The notes: generated by a model not told the origin, from the letters alone. Shown: positions 1 through 11,915, counted from the first letter of the stretch. The stretch is DNA of 31,681 nucleotides from Trachelipus rathkii (GCA_015478945.1 JABUQX010097410.1:1-31681); one strand, 5' to 3'. Made by a program: numbers and translations.

Positions 1-184
1 CCGGCGAGGTGCTGTAAAGTAAAGGAGAAGAGATACTAACGTCAATCACCCTTTTTGCACCTATCACTTTTGCGGTTCTTCTCTCTTTCTTTTACTTTAA
101 TTTTTTATTATTTAATACATAATTTTTTTAAAAAATTCACCTTTTATATAATATTCTTTTAAAAATATATAGTAAAAGTATAAG

Positions 185-215
<31 letters not shown>

Positions 216-1020
216 GATATTATATTGTGTATATGATGATATATATATATATATGAAAAATAAGGAAGTTACAATAAGTAAAATGTTAATATAAGTAACT
301 CACACTAAGTACTATAGACGTTCACAACCCTACTTTTAGAGAAATGAAAGATATCAATTCTTCCTTTCCTTTCTTCTGTCAGAATTAATCACATATTCTT
401 TCATACTAAAGGATGGTTAGAGTATTAATGAATACACTTTTTAATTAAATAAGTTCTGTTTCTTAATGGATAAGTAAGGATACAAATTTCTACAGTTTGT
501 TGTTACCTAACTAATGATCTTACATTTCATGCTTTACGAGTAAGCGGATGTCCATTAGTTATTCTCATAATCCGATTTATGTATTTATAATTAGGATTCG
601 TATATTATATATTAGAATAGCTGCGGCGCAAAATGTTAGGTCGAGCAGAAGTAAATATCGGTTCACGTACTAGTAATCCTTCAAATATGTTCTCGATTCC
701 TAAAAAAGTTCTCCGGGAGTCATTAATAAAATCTTGTTCGACTCCTCCTAAAATGCTGTCGACAATTTGGACACTTTTTCATATAATAACTTCATGTGTG
801 CTAACCCATTTCTTTAATTATCTTGACAATAATTTTTTTTTAGTCATAATATTGAAATTTTATATATTATCATTTCTATTAATTATCAATTTATATTTAT
901 TCATATCTCTTAATCACAACGTACCTAAAAACTTGTTTTTTTTTTTAGTTATTCAATCTTACAGTTTGTTCACTAAAAGATTTTTGGCCTACATAAGGTT
1001 GATTAAACCGGTAATTTTGT
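1..1020. other. AT-rich DNA without a recognisable gene; (TA)n tract inside
   Basis: A near-pure TA microsatellite sits at about 185-255. The rest is AT-rich and looks single-copy within this window. An open frame at 633-1022 (+, 129 codons) encodes a peptide whose second half is Phe/Leu/Ile-rich, as expected when AT-rich DNA is translated by chance. I see no domain, no convincing start context and no homology, so I do not call it a gene. Confidence 0.6.
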
Positions 1021-1424
1021 AGATATGGTCACAGGATGTACCGGGGTGCTCTCGGTCCTTTTATTCAACGCGGGGAACGTACAAGGGTAGCGATTGCGTC
1101 GAGCTTTCTTCCGCCCGCCCCTCTTTTTCCGGCGGAGGGTCTTCCATTCTTCTAATCCAACCCTCAGCTTTTTGTGATTGTGGGATTTGTCGCGGGTGTT
1201 GCCTACCGCCCCCTCACCTTATCTACCCTATCCGTATCTCTCTATATTTCTCTTATATCTTCGTCTTCTCTCTATTATAATTCTACGTATCTATTATGGT
1301 GCGTACTAAATTCGAAAACTTCCGTACCCCGCTTCAGATTTCACCCGTCGAGCTATACGAGCCTAGCGCCTAATATTTTGCCCGTGTTTTATACCTTTGA
1401 GAGACTTATATTTATTTAATATTA
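1021..1424. other. Unassigned segment of more balanced composition
   Basis: Between about 1,025 and 1,380 the base composition is clearly less AT-rich than on either side, with several CG dinucleotides and pyrimidine-rich runs. A short open frame lies at 1174-1419 (+). It shows no motif I recognise. It could be a fragment of an old mobile element. Confidence 0.4.
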
Positions 1425-1600
1425 ACTATATATCTATCTATCTCTTATATATATATACTAAATATACTACTATAATATTTACTAATTCATATTATATATC
1501 TATATTTATATTCCTCTTATCTATAATATATATATAACTATTATATTCTTCTACTTACGTCTATATAATATAATCCTCTACTTATTATATATGGGATATT
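1425..1600. repeat. Imperfect TA/CTAT microsatellite
   Basis: Interrupted runs of TATA, CTAT and TAATA alternate over about 175 bases. This is one of roughly ten TA-rich arrays in the window. Confidence 0.8.
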
Positions 1601-3425
1601 TGTTCTTCAATCTTCTTTTCATACTATTACTTTATTATTAATGCCAAAGTTTAATGATTAATGCGATACAGCCTAAGCTTCAAATTGGCATTAGCGATTC
1701 TAATAGTTTGTTTGAACAGATTCTGGGCAACATTTTAATGCAGAAGTAAAATCTGTATGCCTTCTTCGGACTTAAATAATTCTGACTAAGTCTCGACCTA
1801 AAATATGCCTGGTCGACTCGTTCCTTTAATTGAAATCTCCAGCCTAGTTTATTATATGCATTAATAAGAATATATCTCACTATTCTGGAAATGATATATG
1901 GCCTGTCGAGCATTTTCGTACATCCTGGTCGAATAATCATTTAGGTTATTTGCTATCATTCTCCCTAATAATCTCATTATCATAATTTGTTTCAAAGCGT
2001 CCTATACTAAAATCGCTAATGTCGGGCTCCTGTTTTCTGGCCCCCAACCAAAAAACCAAAGAAGTGCCTTTGTATGAATTCCATATTTATCATCAACGAA
2101 TCATGTATAAATATACTATGATCATTTCGTTGCGTTATTTCCTGTAGTAGCCGCCTCGAGCTTCTTATTCTCTTATCTACTTTGAATTGATAAACAGATA
2201 GGAGCTAATTTTATCATACCTTTTGCATAATTATATCAATTGACTTCATTTTTCCATTTGCTTAGCATATCGCTAAACACAATGATGCATTGTTGAATTT
2301 GCTCTTGACAAACTTACTCCCACAGTTTACCCTCTCCATGTTGTTTCTCCCATTGCCACTTTAATTGCATGCTTCCTTTGTGGGCCATCTTTCATTCTTC
2401 TGTGAATCCTACGTAGCTTCATTCGATTAACCCCATCAAAGACATTCTTCTGATTAATTTGCCTTTATTGTCTGACAGGAAGCTTCTGATTTACGTTCCG
2501 CCTCTCAGTACACCTGCACCCACTTTACGAAATGTTCACAGCTCTTGCCTTCTACTTCCGTACACACTTATGACAAGTTGGGAACCTTCCCTTTCGTTAT
2601 CTCAAAACGTTGTGATGGTAGTAGACATTCTCGTCTACCCTCTATATCTTCTTCGTTTTTGCTTCCGAGGACTCTATCCTGGAGCATTTGTACCTCGGCC
2701 AAGGTTGTTTACTTCTTTCTTTATTTGTGCTCTTTGTTCTATTTCTCAATTATGACTGGTCCATACCACTAGCTCATATCATCTCTTCGTTTGACTGCCT
2801 CTTCCCGGGTAAGGGCTGTCCTCTTTGCTCTTACAGGGTCCTTTTTCTCACGCACATACAGGATTTCATACTGAAGCATTACTGGTCTCTTCAGACACCA
2901 GCCTTATGTCGCTTTCGGCAGCGTCTCTTGACGAAGCTTTTTTCCCACCCATCATCGGGTATTTATAGTACTTGGCAGCACGGATCCAAGAGCACTGCTC
3001 TTCTTATGCACTACGATATATACCAACCAATATTTTTGGGGCGGGCCTGGCCCCGTCTTCCCTTGGCGGTCCAGCAATTAAAACATACTTTTCTACACAC
3101 GATTCACACCGATCTGACTCGTCGACCCGCAATTTCTACTACACTTTCAGGACGCCACTGTTAACTGGATTCGTTATATAGGGTTGCGAGATCACAGAGA
3201 GCTACTCTCCTAAATCTTCTCTCGTTGTTTGGTCTTTTAGCACTAGTTTCAGGCACTGTTTCTTCATATGAGCCACTTGTTATATTTGACTTATTGTGTG
3301 GTCGTTGCCTCGGTTCAGTGAGTTTTGAGGAGGAGAGTACCTCTATTTACTTGTCCTCTCACACAACTGACACTGGGCGTTCGTGGCAAACGGTAGAGTT
3401 GGTTGTAAATATTAGAAACTAATTT
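1601..3425. other. Unassigned region with patchy open frames
   Basis: The composition is intermediate. Overlapping short open frames occur on both strands, for example 1680-1940 (-) and 2459-3164 (+, in two frames). On the minus strand some stretches around 2,880-3,060 read for about 40 codons without a stop, as a decayed mobile-element ORF might. I checked for RT, integrase, protease and transposase signatures and found none I could defend. No tandem or inverted repeat was noticed. Confidence 0.4.
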
Positions 3426-3429
3426 GTCT

Positions 3430-3930
3430 ATTGGTTTTGTGCATATCTCACGTCTTTCGCGACGGGGCGTATGCTCCAGATGTACTACTGTACCTGCATT
3501 CGTGGTACCTTCGACACATTTAACGATTAGGGAGACATGCTGCCGGCCTCATGCCTTTGGCGCGGTCATCGCCCTGGTTTTGCTGCCACCACGTCGGGTC
3601 TTGTCGCTTTGCGGTTCCGGTGGTTTTCTCTCTCCGGTTTCCCGCTATGTGCTTGGGGTGGTGCCTTTTTCTGCTCTCGTCTGCCTGGGACACGCGGCTG
3701 GGCGGGGCGCTCGGCCGATGCCAAACTCCATTTGGGCCGCCACGGCGCTGTCTTGCCCCACCCCGTATCAGCATGGCACCTGTCCTCATATGACCTTGAG
3801 CGTGCAGCAGTCGAAGTCAGGATCCCTCCGGAGGGCTTTTCCGTCTTGGGACTGACTTCTTTTCCGGTCTGCGCATCGCCCTCTCTCACGCCCCCCGTAA
3901 CTCCGCGGTTGCGCGCTCCGTAGGGGCCCT
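3430..3930. other. Isolated GC/CpG-rich block with overlapping open frames
   Basis: This is about 500 bases of GC- and CpG-rich sequence in otherwise AT-rich DNA. Because stop codons are AT-rich, frames stay open on both strands here (3424-3855 and 3537-3923 on plus; 3566-3979, 3520-3789 and 3786-4076 on minus). The minus frames are rich in Arg, Pro, Lys and Ser and slightly resemble basic gag/ORF1-type peptides, but I see no zinc knuckle or other diagnostic motif. It could be a retroelement 5' region, a CpG-island-like fragment or DNA from another source. Confidence 0.45.
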
Positions 3931-4129
3931 TGGCCCAACTCAAAAAAATTGAAAGAATGTACGTTATGAACGCTGTCAAACTTTGTAAGACAAAGCAATT
4001 CGTGTGCCGGAGTCTGGAGTTCGGAAATGCGCCCAGTCACTGAGACAATCGTTTGGCTTTCGTAAATCTGCGGCACTTGGTGTATTGTGGCTCGGTGGAA
4101 AATGGAATGAGTTTTATATATATATTCTT

Positions 4130-4700
4130 AATCCAAAACACCCCGAAATATTTGTTTCCTTATATTTGTTATCGACCCTGTAGAATCTCGCATTTGATTG
4201 TATAGATTGTACAGAGGGTGGTCTCTGGGATCCCGAAGGGGGTTGTCCCAGTAGAAATGGAGAAATTGCAGTATGAGAGATATGGAGAAAAGTGAATGGT
4301 TGTTGTTGCAGGTCAGATAGAAAGGAAGGATCGGAGTAAGGAGTCGTGTAGTAAGGGAGTCGAGTTGAGACAAGATTTATAGGACTTACGGATCTACTGA
4401 TTGCATGACGCTTGGGTACGTTGTTGCTGATTATAATATAGTTGATCGTTTTAGTGTCATATTTGGTATTCCAATTAATATGTTTATAGGCTGTAATACT
4501 TGAACATGAGTGGTTGTGAGTTCATTATAAGGGTGTTCTGGGACCCCCGAGTAGGGGTTCGCTAGAATTAAATGCACGGAGCGATCACAGGAAATTAATG
4601 ATGGATGGAATAGAAAGAAGGAGGAAATGATTGGAGGATAAGGTGAGAAGTGAGTTCAGAGTTGGGTACAAGTGGCAGTGGTGCTTGGATGCCGTTGGTG
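4130..4700 (-). repeat. Hairpin-bearing dispersed repeat, two direct units
   Basis: Two units start near 4,205 and 4,525, offset about 320 bases. Each carries a GC-rich hairpin-like core (CTGGGATCCCGAAGGGGG, and TGGGACCCCCGAGTAGGGG) followed by a purine-rich tract of GGAG, GAAA and GGAT. The reverse complement resembles the segments at 12.12-12.31 kb and 20.1-20.3 kb, including the shared block around CCCAGTAGAAA. This marks an antisense copy of one dispersed family. It has no coding capacity and could be a SINE- or MITE-like element. Confidence 0.5.
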
Positions 4701-4799
4701 TGCTGGTTAGTAAATCATGTCGTGTTGTTTAATTTTTATTTAATTAAGTTTTCATAATTTTTATTCTTGTGTGTCTAATTTTGTTTCATTATTTATTTT

Positions 4800-7695
4800 T
4801 TTAATTTAGTTCCAATTATTATTAATTTTTATGCTTTCATGTTTATAAAAAATAAAAATTGCGTTTTTACACTCTGATAGCTCTAATCGAGTAAATCTAG
4901 TAAAATCAAAGCTGGCCCTTGCTGCTAAACTGCACCTCAAAGTTTGTACACCACTCCTCATAATGATATACCTTAAGATAATATGTTGCATAGTAATTAA
5001 AGTTAAAATTAATATAACAATATTATTAACTGTTATTACCATTTTTTTTATATTATTTACTCATGTAAACTAAAATTATTTCAAACTGCTTTCGCATCCA
5101 AACATTCATCTCCCTCGTGAATCTAAACTGAATCTAAAGCTTGATTTTATTGGATTCTATTAATGACCTATTTTGAATTCAATGATTTTATTTAACCAAA
5201 TATTTTTTTATACATACCCTAGTAGCAAGGATAAATTCAGTTAATAGGTCAACTTGAGCCTCCCAGACCGTTCTGCAGATCCCTCCATGATTATCTGATC
5301 TATTGATCTATTGATTTAAATTTAATATTTTTTTATATAATATTTTGGTTTAAAATTTAGCAGTAAACGAGTAAATCAGTAAATCAAACTGGCCCCCCCA
5401 ACACCCATGCTACTGATCTATTGATCTTTTGATCTATTGATTCTTGATTCAAGTTGATTTTGTATAGTAATATTGCACACAAAATGTTATATTCTTATTA
5501 ATGTTATAACGTAATAAAAATTTGCAATTTTCACAACCGAAAGCAGTAAATCAGTAATAACCACCTAATCCCTTTGCCCTCTGCTCACCATTGCTTGATC
5601 TATGATTCTATGTATGTCTGTCACATTCTGGTCGCATCATTTTGGATAAGACTAACTAAAATTAAATTCTTTGTACAAAAAGCAGGTACAGATATAAGGT
5701 ACAAAGTTTTCACATTAATACAGCTATCATATCAATCACATGACTAAAATATATAATGTACAAGTGGCAAACCTAACAAGCCTTAAGTTCCACCGAAGTA
5801 AAGCTGTTAACATTAACAAGTTCCACACTTTACAACATAAAGTACTAAATATGTTTCAAAAACGTTACCTATTCCAACTTTGTAGCATAAGTATCTCTAA
5901 CATGCAATGTTAATTTTAAGCATTAGCATGGTAATATTTAAAAAATTTATCATAATCTTGTCTAATTATCAAAGATTGTATCAACAAAATATAGCTAACT
6001 GCTAACAAAGTTTTGCCATTATTAAAGCTTAGCATAGCATCAGCTGCCTAAGAATATAATGCACAACGAAAACTAACACCGCTTAAGCAAGAATAAGCTG
6101 CTAACATTAACAAAGGTTCCATACTTAACAAAGTAAATGTGATAGCATAGCATTCAAAACGCAGCCTATTGGCCACTTTGCACACATATATCTCTACTAT
6201 CAATGTTATTTTACATTAACATGGTAAAAATTTATACAAAAATTTTATTCATAACCTGTGCTAATTATCATAACAGTACTCTAACGAATAAGATGCTAAG
6301 TTAACAGGATAGTTTTCATTAACAGTAAATTTAGTCTCGCAACCAAGATTTATCTATTTATCCTAATATCATAATTCCGCATCGGATAATTTGTCCAGTG
6401 CACAAAAGCAAGTTTTATCCAACATACATAAAAATATAGTTTTCTTCGAATAAATATTATAGTAAGTGTAATAGTGTTGTACTGATTCCTAAATCAGGTA
6501 ATCAGTTAAATCAACCATCAGCCCTCCCCTTGCCCTCTCCTGCACACCTTCCATGATTATTGATGCTTGTTGATCTATTGATTAAGGTCATAGTTTGAGA
6601 ATATCATTTGATAAACTATATTTAATACAAATAAGTTTCTTTATGTACTGGTCTAACCTAATATATGAATAGGTACAAAGTTTTCACATTAATAAGCTGC
6701 AAAATAGGCTAATAACTGAACTAGAGGCATATAATGTATACAAATACCTATCACAACTTACACCATAAAACTTATCTAAATTCGCAAGTTCTTACTTATA
6801 CAACAGTAAGTAAGTAACACAGCGTACAAACGTAACCTATTCACAATTTTTTCATGCATATCTCTAACTAGTAATGCTAATTTACGTTAACAATGAATAA
6901 TATTTACATAAATTTATCAATAACCTGTCTAATTATCGATAATGGACCAGCGAATATTAATGCTATCATACAAAGGTGTTCTACATTAATATAGTCATAT
7001 TTAACGGAAAATTCATAATAACTTACATACTAAATCATAATTCCTGCAAGCGAATTAATTGCAAACATAACAAAGTTTTATCCAACAATAACATAAAAAT
7101 AACAGTTAATCCCAAAAATAACCGAAAATAGGCTCTGTTAAATAAAATATCATAGAAGTGTAATATTTTTTTGAGATTTTAAGCAGTAAATTCAATAAAT
7201 TAGTAAAAGTCAAGACCACCTAGCCCTTCAACCCTCCCCCACTTCCATGATCTGACTGAGCTATTGATCAAGCATATTTCGAGTAACCATTTGGATAAAC
7301 TAACTATAAAATAAGTTCTTTATACAGCTGACAAGCAAATTTATGCTAAGAACATAAGTTTTAACATGCAATAAAGCTAACATATGCTATAATATGAACT
7401 AAGATAGTAATGTAAATGATAACCTGAAAATACTTACGCATGAATTAACAGCACATTAAACAAAGTTCTTACTTATAACAGTAAATGTAATAACATTGCA
7501 ATACGAACTGTAGCCTGTTTCACACTTTTTCATCATATCTGTCAACATATCATTGTGTATTTTTAACCTAACATTGTGAATATTTATCAAATATTATAAT
7601 ATTGTGAGTTTCTTAATTCATACAGACCAACGAATAATAGCTAAGGTAACAAAGTTTTTCACATCAATGAAAGCTAACATATCATGACTGACTAC
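4800..7695 (+). repeat. Large inverted repeat 1, left arm
   Basis: The arm is AT-rich and pairs, reverse-complemented, with 9,015-11,400. Anchor matches include TTATGCTTTCATGTTT near 4,828 with its complement near 11,370, the ACAAGTTCCACACTTTACAAC area (5,815-5,890) with 10,395-10,470, and CATACAGACCAACGAATA near 7,620 with 9,060-9,090. Inside, two kinds of block alternate. One is a box with GATCTATTGATC plus AGCAGTAAATC, near 4,885, 5,290, 5,410, 5,595, 6,540 and 7,240. The other is a longer AACATTAACAAAGTT-type block, near 5,800, 6,100, 6,780 and 7,440. No coding potential is visible. Confidence 0.75.
5800..7690 (+). repeat. Reiterated AT-rich unit inside left arm 1 (about 4 copies)
   Basis: A block of about 220-250 bases recurs near 5,800-6,010, 6,095-6,320, 6,770-6,990 and 7,440-7,690. 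Each copy runs in the same order: AACAAAGTTC, ACTTA.CAACA.TAAAT, AACCTATT.ACA, ATATCTCTAAC, CAATGTTAATTTTA, TTTATCATAACCTGTCTAATTATC, then ACCAACGAATAA, GCTAACATAACAAAGTTTT. Spacing is irregular (about 290, 680 and 665 bases) because the box segments intervene. Confidence 0.65.
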
Positions 7696-7829
7696 GCCTA
7701 GTATTATACAAGACAAATCTAATAATTCCCTCACATATTGAATAATCTGCTAACATTCAGGTATAAGTCTATACTTATCAAGAGGTAAAAGGTAGCTAAC
7801 GAGGACATCCAACTCAAATGTTATCCCCG

Positions 7830-8045
7830 CTTTTTCAAGAAATCAGTCACAGCTAAAGAGATTACTAACAAGAATCCTTAACAAAGGTGACTAATCTATC
7901 AAGATAGCGCAAAGGGCGCGTGGCGCGCGGGGGGCCCAATCTTGATAACTATAGAATTGATACTACCCTCATCAAAGCGTCTCATATCAAATATAACGTC
8001 ATTTTGAACGTATGAATATACGTAGACTTAGGAAAATTCGTTAGG
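7830..8045 (+). repeat. Direct repeat in spacer 1, copy A
   Basis: It matches 8,360-8,560 in order (TTTTCAA..ATCA, CAGCTAAAG, AATCCTTAACAAA against AATTCCTAAAAA, ATCAAGATA, GAATTGATACT, TCATATCAAATATAACG, TATGAATATA, AAAATTCGT), offset about 525 bases. Copy A alone carries a roughly 30-base GC-rich stretch with GCGCGTGGCGCGCGGGGGG between its two ATCAAGAT-like halves. Confidence 0.65.
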
Positions 8046-8359
8046 CAATCTAGGTATTAACTCTTCAGCAAAAACTACGCTAAGCACGGACGTTCTAGAC
8101 AGTCACCACAGTTAACACAGGTAAATATCTTTACTAAATACTTATACTTTCCTCTCCAATAATGTTAATTTTTCCACGTCACTAGTAATATTTTTAAGTA
8201 AAAGTAACAGAATTAAACATATTAACACTTTACATGGGGAAATACTCCTATAGTGAAGAGGACTAACATTGGGAAAGCTAACGGCATAAGACATTTACAT
8301 TTGAAGCTATGAATAAAATCTCAACCTATCCCTAATTACAGCAGCGAAACTCAACCTAT

Positions 8360-8560
8360 GCCTGCTTTTCAATCATTCATCAGCAGCTAAAGCAGTTATT
8401 ATCTAATAAAATTCCTAAAAAGTGTCCAAACTATCAAAGATACCTGCATCTTGAACTATGAATTGATACTTCATTCATTCAAAATGTCATGCATATCAAA
8501 GTATAACGCTCATTTGACTATGAATATAACGTTGCACTTAAGCAAAATTCGTCTGTCAAA
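8360..8560 (+). repeat. Direct repeat in spacer 1, copy B
   Basis: This is the partner of 7,830-8,045. It lacks the GC-rich insert and reads through as AACTATCAAAGATACCTGC. This suggests the GC stretch was inserted in the other copy after duplication, or deleted here. Confidence 0.65.
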
Positions 8561-8803
8561 TCATCATAAAATAAGCTATCATCCTACTAGATAGCGAATA
8601 TACGGCGCTAACAACTTAACTATCTATCTTCGGAAATATACAGCAATCTTTGAGTCGTTAGGCTTACACGGTAGGGCTTATCATTAGGATTACTTTATTG
8701 TTTTATACACACTTTACGAATCGTCACTCAGTCAACAATAATTCAAGCTTTAACAATACATAACGGAACATTTCATACGACGAGTCCAACTACTCGAGAT
8801 CCA

Positions 8804-8828
8804 CGAGATGCTTGAAGACAGCATCTCG
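8804..8828 (+). repeat. Perfect hairpin, 9-bp stem
   Basis: CGAGATGCT and AGCATCTCG are exact reverse complements separated by the 7-base loop TGAAGAC. Nothing shows a function. Confidence 0.8.
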
Positions 8829-8852
8829 GGTACATCCAAGAGGTGTAAGCGG

Positions 8853-8883
8853 TAAGGGAGCAGCCCTTTGGGCTGTGCCCTTA
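8853..8883 (+). repeat. Imperfect GC-rich hairpin
   Basis: TAAGGG pairs with CCCTTA and CAGCCC pairs with GGGCTG around a TTT loop, with one mismatch and one G-T step between the two helices. It lies 25 bases after another hairpin. A T-run terminator does not follow and the context is eukaryotic, so I do not call a terminator. Confidence 0.75.
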
Positions 8884-9014
8884 TTTAACCTTTGGGAATG
8901 TTAGCGAGATTTATTCATACGTGAGGTATGTTAGGTTTGTGTTGTATATATTATTCGTATACGTACTCTCCGTCTGCTCGCTCCCATATTCATCTTCTCT
9001 TCTCTCCTTAGTTT

Positions 9015-11400
9015 TCAGGTTATGATATGTTAGCTTTTATTGATGTTGAAACCTTTGTTACCTTAGATATATTCGTTGGGTCTGTATGGATAATTAGGTT
9101 TAAGGTTTTATGATGAACTTTTTGCTAAGTAATTATATGTTAGGGGTAAACTAACATGATGATGTTAATCAGCATATGATATGAAAAGTGTGATAGGCTG
9201 AAGGTTATGTAGCAATGTTAGTCTACTTTACTGTTGTGTAAGTTATGTAACTCGTTAATGTTTGGGCTGTTATTTCATGATGCGTAAGAGTATGTTAGGT
9301 TTGTGTCAATTGTATCATTAATATTTCCTTAGTTAGGTTTTAGCTATATGTTACGCTTTATTAATGGTGAAAACGTTGTTTATGCTATGGCATTTTTTTT
9401 CGTTGATTCCGTAACTAGTGAAAATCTTGATTTTTGTGGAACACTTTGCTGTAAACGAATAGCCTTCGAAATTGTGACGTGAAATCAATAGATTCAATAG
9501 ATCAATAGATCATATGGAGGTGGGGTGGGGGAGGGTTGATGGTTTGATTTACTGATATTGCTTTAGGATCAGTAACTATTACACTTTACATTTTAAAATT
9601 TTAATCAAGACTTATTTCATTTTTATGTTTGGATAAACTTTGTTATGTTGCAATTATTAGTGTAGGGATTATTGACTTAGTTAGATGTAAGGTTTGAAGA
9701 TAGCCATTGCGTATGTTAAGAGATATGCTTGAAAAAAATGTGAATAGGTTATGTCTTTGTACGCTGTGTTAGTTACGTTCTGTTGTTAGTATGGAATTTG
9801 CTTTATGGTTATGTAGTTTATTCTTCGGGGCGTAAGGTCGAGGTGTGGTTAGGTTTGGTCGTTTGTACATTATATTCTTAGTTCCAGGTAGCGTTAGTTA
9901 TTAATCGGGAAAACCTTGTTATGTCTAGCATTTATTCTTTCGTTGATGTGTATATGAAGAACTTTATTTTGTTATGGTTATCATGAATGATACTCGATCA
10001 TGTGACTGAATCAATAGTATGAATAATCATAGATATGGAAGGATGATGGAGGAGTGAGGGTTGATGGGTTTGCTTTACTGAATTTACTAAGGGCTAGAGG
10101 ATCATAAACATTAAAACAAACTTTACTATGATCGATTCTCAAAGAACTGTATGTTGTCTATGGTTTGGTATAAAGACTTGTTTATTTGCATATTATTAGT
10201 TAGGAATTTGATAGTGTTAGATGAAGTTTTTAAAAGTTACATAAATCTTTACTATGTTATAGATGCAAAAAAATTTGTAGCGTTAGCATGTATCTGTTTT
10301 TCTGTATTGATAGTTTGACTCAAGGTTACTGGATAAATGATTTGTTAAATAGTTACATGTTAATGTAATTAACTTGGACATATTGAGAATATGCTTACGA
10401 AAGGTGGAATGGGTTACGTTTTTGTATGCTATGTTGTTAACTTTACTGTGTTAAGTATGGAACTTTGTTAATTGTACAGTTTTATTTCTTGCTTAAGGTG
10501 TGTTTTAGTTTCGGCTCGTTGTTAATATTATATTTTTGTTCAAGCGGCTAGATAAGTTTATCGTAATGTGAAAATCTTGTTACGTTAGCATCGTATTCGT
10601 TGGCAGTGGTATATACTTTTATGTTGGTGTTTTATCCAAAATGATACTCGAATGTGACATGAAGAACAATAGGATTCATTGATACAGGATGAGTGTTAAT
10701 AGGCAGAGGGGAAGGTTAAGGTTGTTTAATTTTACTGATTGTACTGCTCAGGGTTTTATAAAATTGCAAATTTTTACGTTTTAAATAAATAAAAGAATTG
10801 ATAGGTTTGGTTTATTTTATGCAAATATGATGCCTTGAATCAATAGCTAAGATATGGATGGGTGGTGGAGGCTGATTTGATTACTGGGTTTACTGCTTTA
10901 GGGGTATGTAAAACATAACAATCTAAGCACAAAAATAATGACTTAAATTAATCAGATCAATAGATCAAGATCAATAGATCAGTAGATCAATGGAGGAATG
11001 GGGAGTGATGGTGGATGGATGGTGGTTGTATTTACTGATTTACTGAATTTTTGCTTTAGGATCATTAACCCATTGGAAAACGCTTACTTGAAGAATCAAT
11101 AGATAAATAGTCAATAGAACAATAAAATCACAGGCCAGTCAAGCCAATTAAGGTAGCACTTGGTCGGGAATTCAGTTTGAATAAAACATGGTTAGTTTCT
11201 GTTTAATGTAAAACATAAAAATTTGGTAAAGACATATGAAAATGAAATAATCAATGAGTTTACACGAGATGAGAGGTAAGGATGGTGGGGAGGGAGTTTG
11301 ATTTACTGATTATGCTTTAAGACTGCTTTAGGGTGTTAAAAACGCAAATTTTTTACGTTTAAAACATGAAAAGCATAAACATTTTAGTAAAAAATATAAT
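9015..11400 (-). repeat. Large inverted repeat 1, right arm
   Basis: This is the reverse complement of the left arm, with many indels. Box segments (GATCAATAGATC plus TTTACTGATTTACTG-like) recur near 9,490-9,570, 10,010-10,090, 10,670-10,760, 10,845-10,900, 10,960-11,060 and 11,230-11,340. Box spacing is shorter on this side, so the arms differ in copy number or have lost units. The arm appears to end near 11,400, where pairing with the left arm is lost. Confidence 0.75.
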
Positions 11401-11640
11401 TTTCTTTTAAAGGTCACAAATAACTTTTGGTGTTTAGGGACATCCTTCTCTAAATAAGAAGAAGAGCTGAGAAATTGAATATGCGGTAAAAATTGCGATT
11501 TTCTGGATAAACAGAACATCAGCACGAAACACTGTTCAGCGATAAAAATATACGCGATAAATTTTCGCGTTACAAGCATGTGCACACCAATGCATAAATT
11601 AAACAAGTAATAATTAAATTATGATTATATCATTGTAGAT
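11401..11640. other. AT-rich segment with one small hairpin
   Basis: An exact 6-bp stem (ACGCGA / TCGCGT, 11,552-11,570, 7-base loop) is present. The open frame at 11328-11606 (-) crosses the arm end and translates to Phe/Leu/Lys-rich peptide without a recognisable domain. I see nothing else here. Confidence 0.5.
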
Positions 11641-11915
11641 GAGAGAAGAGAGAGGAGAGACGACGAGAGAGGAGAGTAGAAGAAGAATAGAGATAAGGGA
11701 CAAAAACGGAGATGATTGTACTAAATTCGGGGCGTTCCAGAACAGGGGGGCATCGAGGCACAGGGCTGCCGGGTAACCAACTGATCTTTTCAAGCCCTTT
11801 CCTCCAATGCCTTCACTTCTACTTCTCTTCTCTTCTTCTTCTCTTTCCTCACTCCTTCTCCTTCCTCCTTCTCTTCCTCCTTCCTACTTCTCCTGCGAAC
11901 TTCTTGTTCTTACTT
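11641..11915. repeat. Purine tract followed by pyrimidine tract
   Basis: A GAGAGA-rich purine run covers about 11,641-11,700. A CTTCTTCT/CTCCTT pyrimidine run covers about 11,805-11,900. Between them lies GGGGCGTTCCAGAACAGGGG, which recalls the GC-rich hairpin cores of the dispersed repeat. The opposed tracts are intramolecularly complementary in part. Confidence 0.6.

Larger units (their letters stand above)
7696..9014. other. Spacer of large inverted repeat 1
   Basis: About 1.3 kb separates the two arms and is not itself mirrored. It holds a direct duplication (7,830-8,045 and 8,360-8,560), a short GC-rich patch (about 7,908-7,938) and two hairpins (8,804-8,883). No open frame of note is present, so no transposase is visible where an autonomous foldback element would carry one. 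Confidence 0.6.

Noticed and set aside
633..1022. 129-codon open frame (+)
   Set aside because: Phe/Leu/Ile-rich second half from AT-rich DNA, no domain, no homology or splice context. I judge it chance.
2459..3164. Overlapping plus-strand frames and a minus-strand frame as a possible retroelement polyprotein
   Set aside because: I searched all readings for RT, RNase H, protease and integrase signatures and found none that would stand up.
8853..8883. Intrinsic bacterial terminator
   Set aside because: The GC hairpin is not followed by a T run and all other evidence points to a eukaryotic genome.
11641..11900. Purine and pyrimidine tracts as a promoter or triplex element
   Set aside because: No transcription start, gene or conserved partner is visible. 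Simple-sequence expansion is sufficient.
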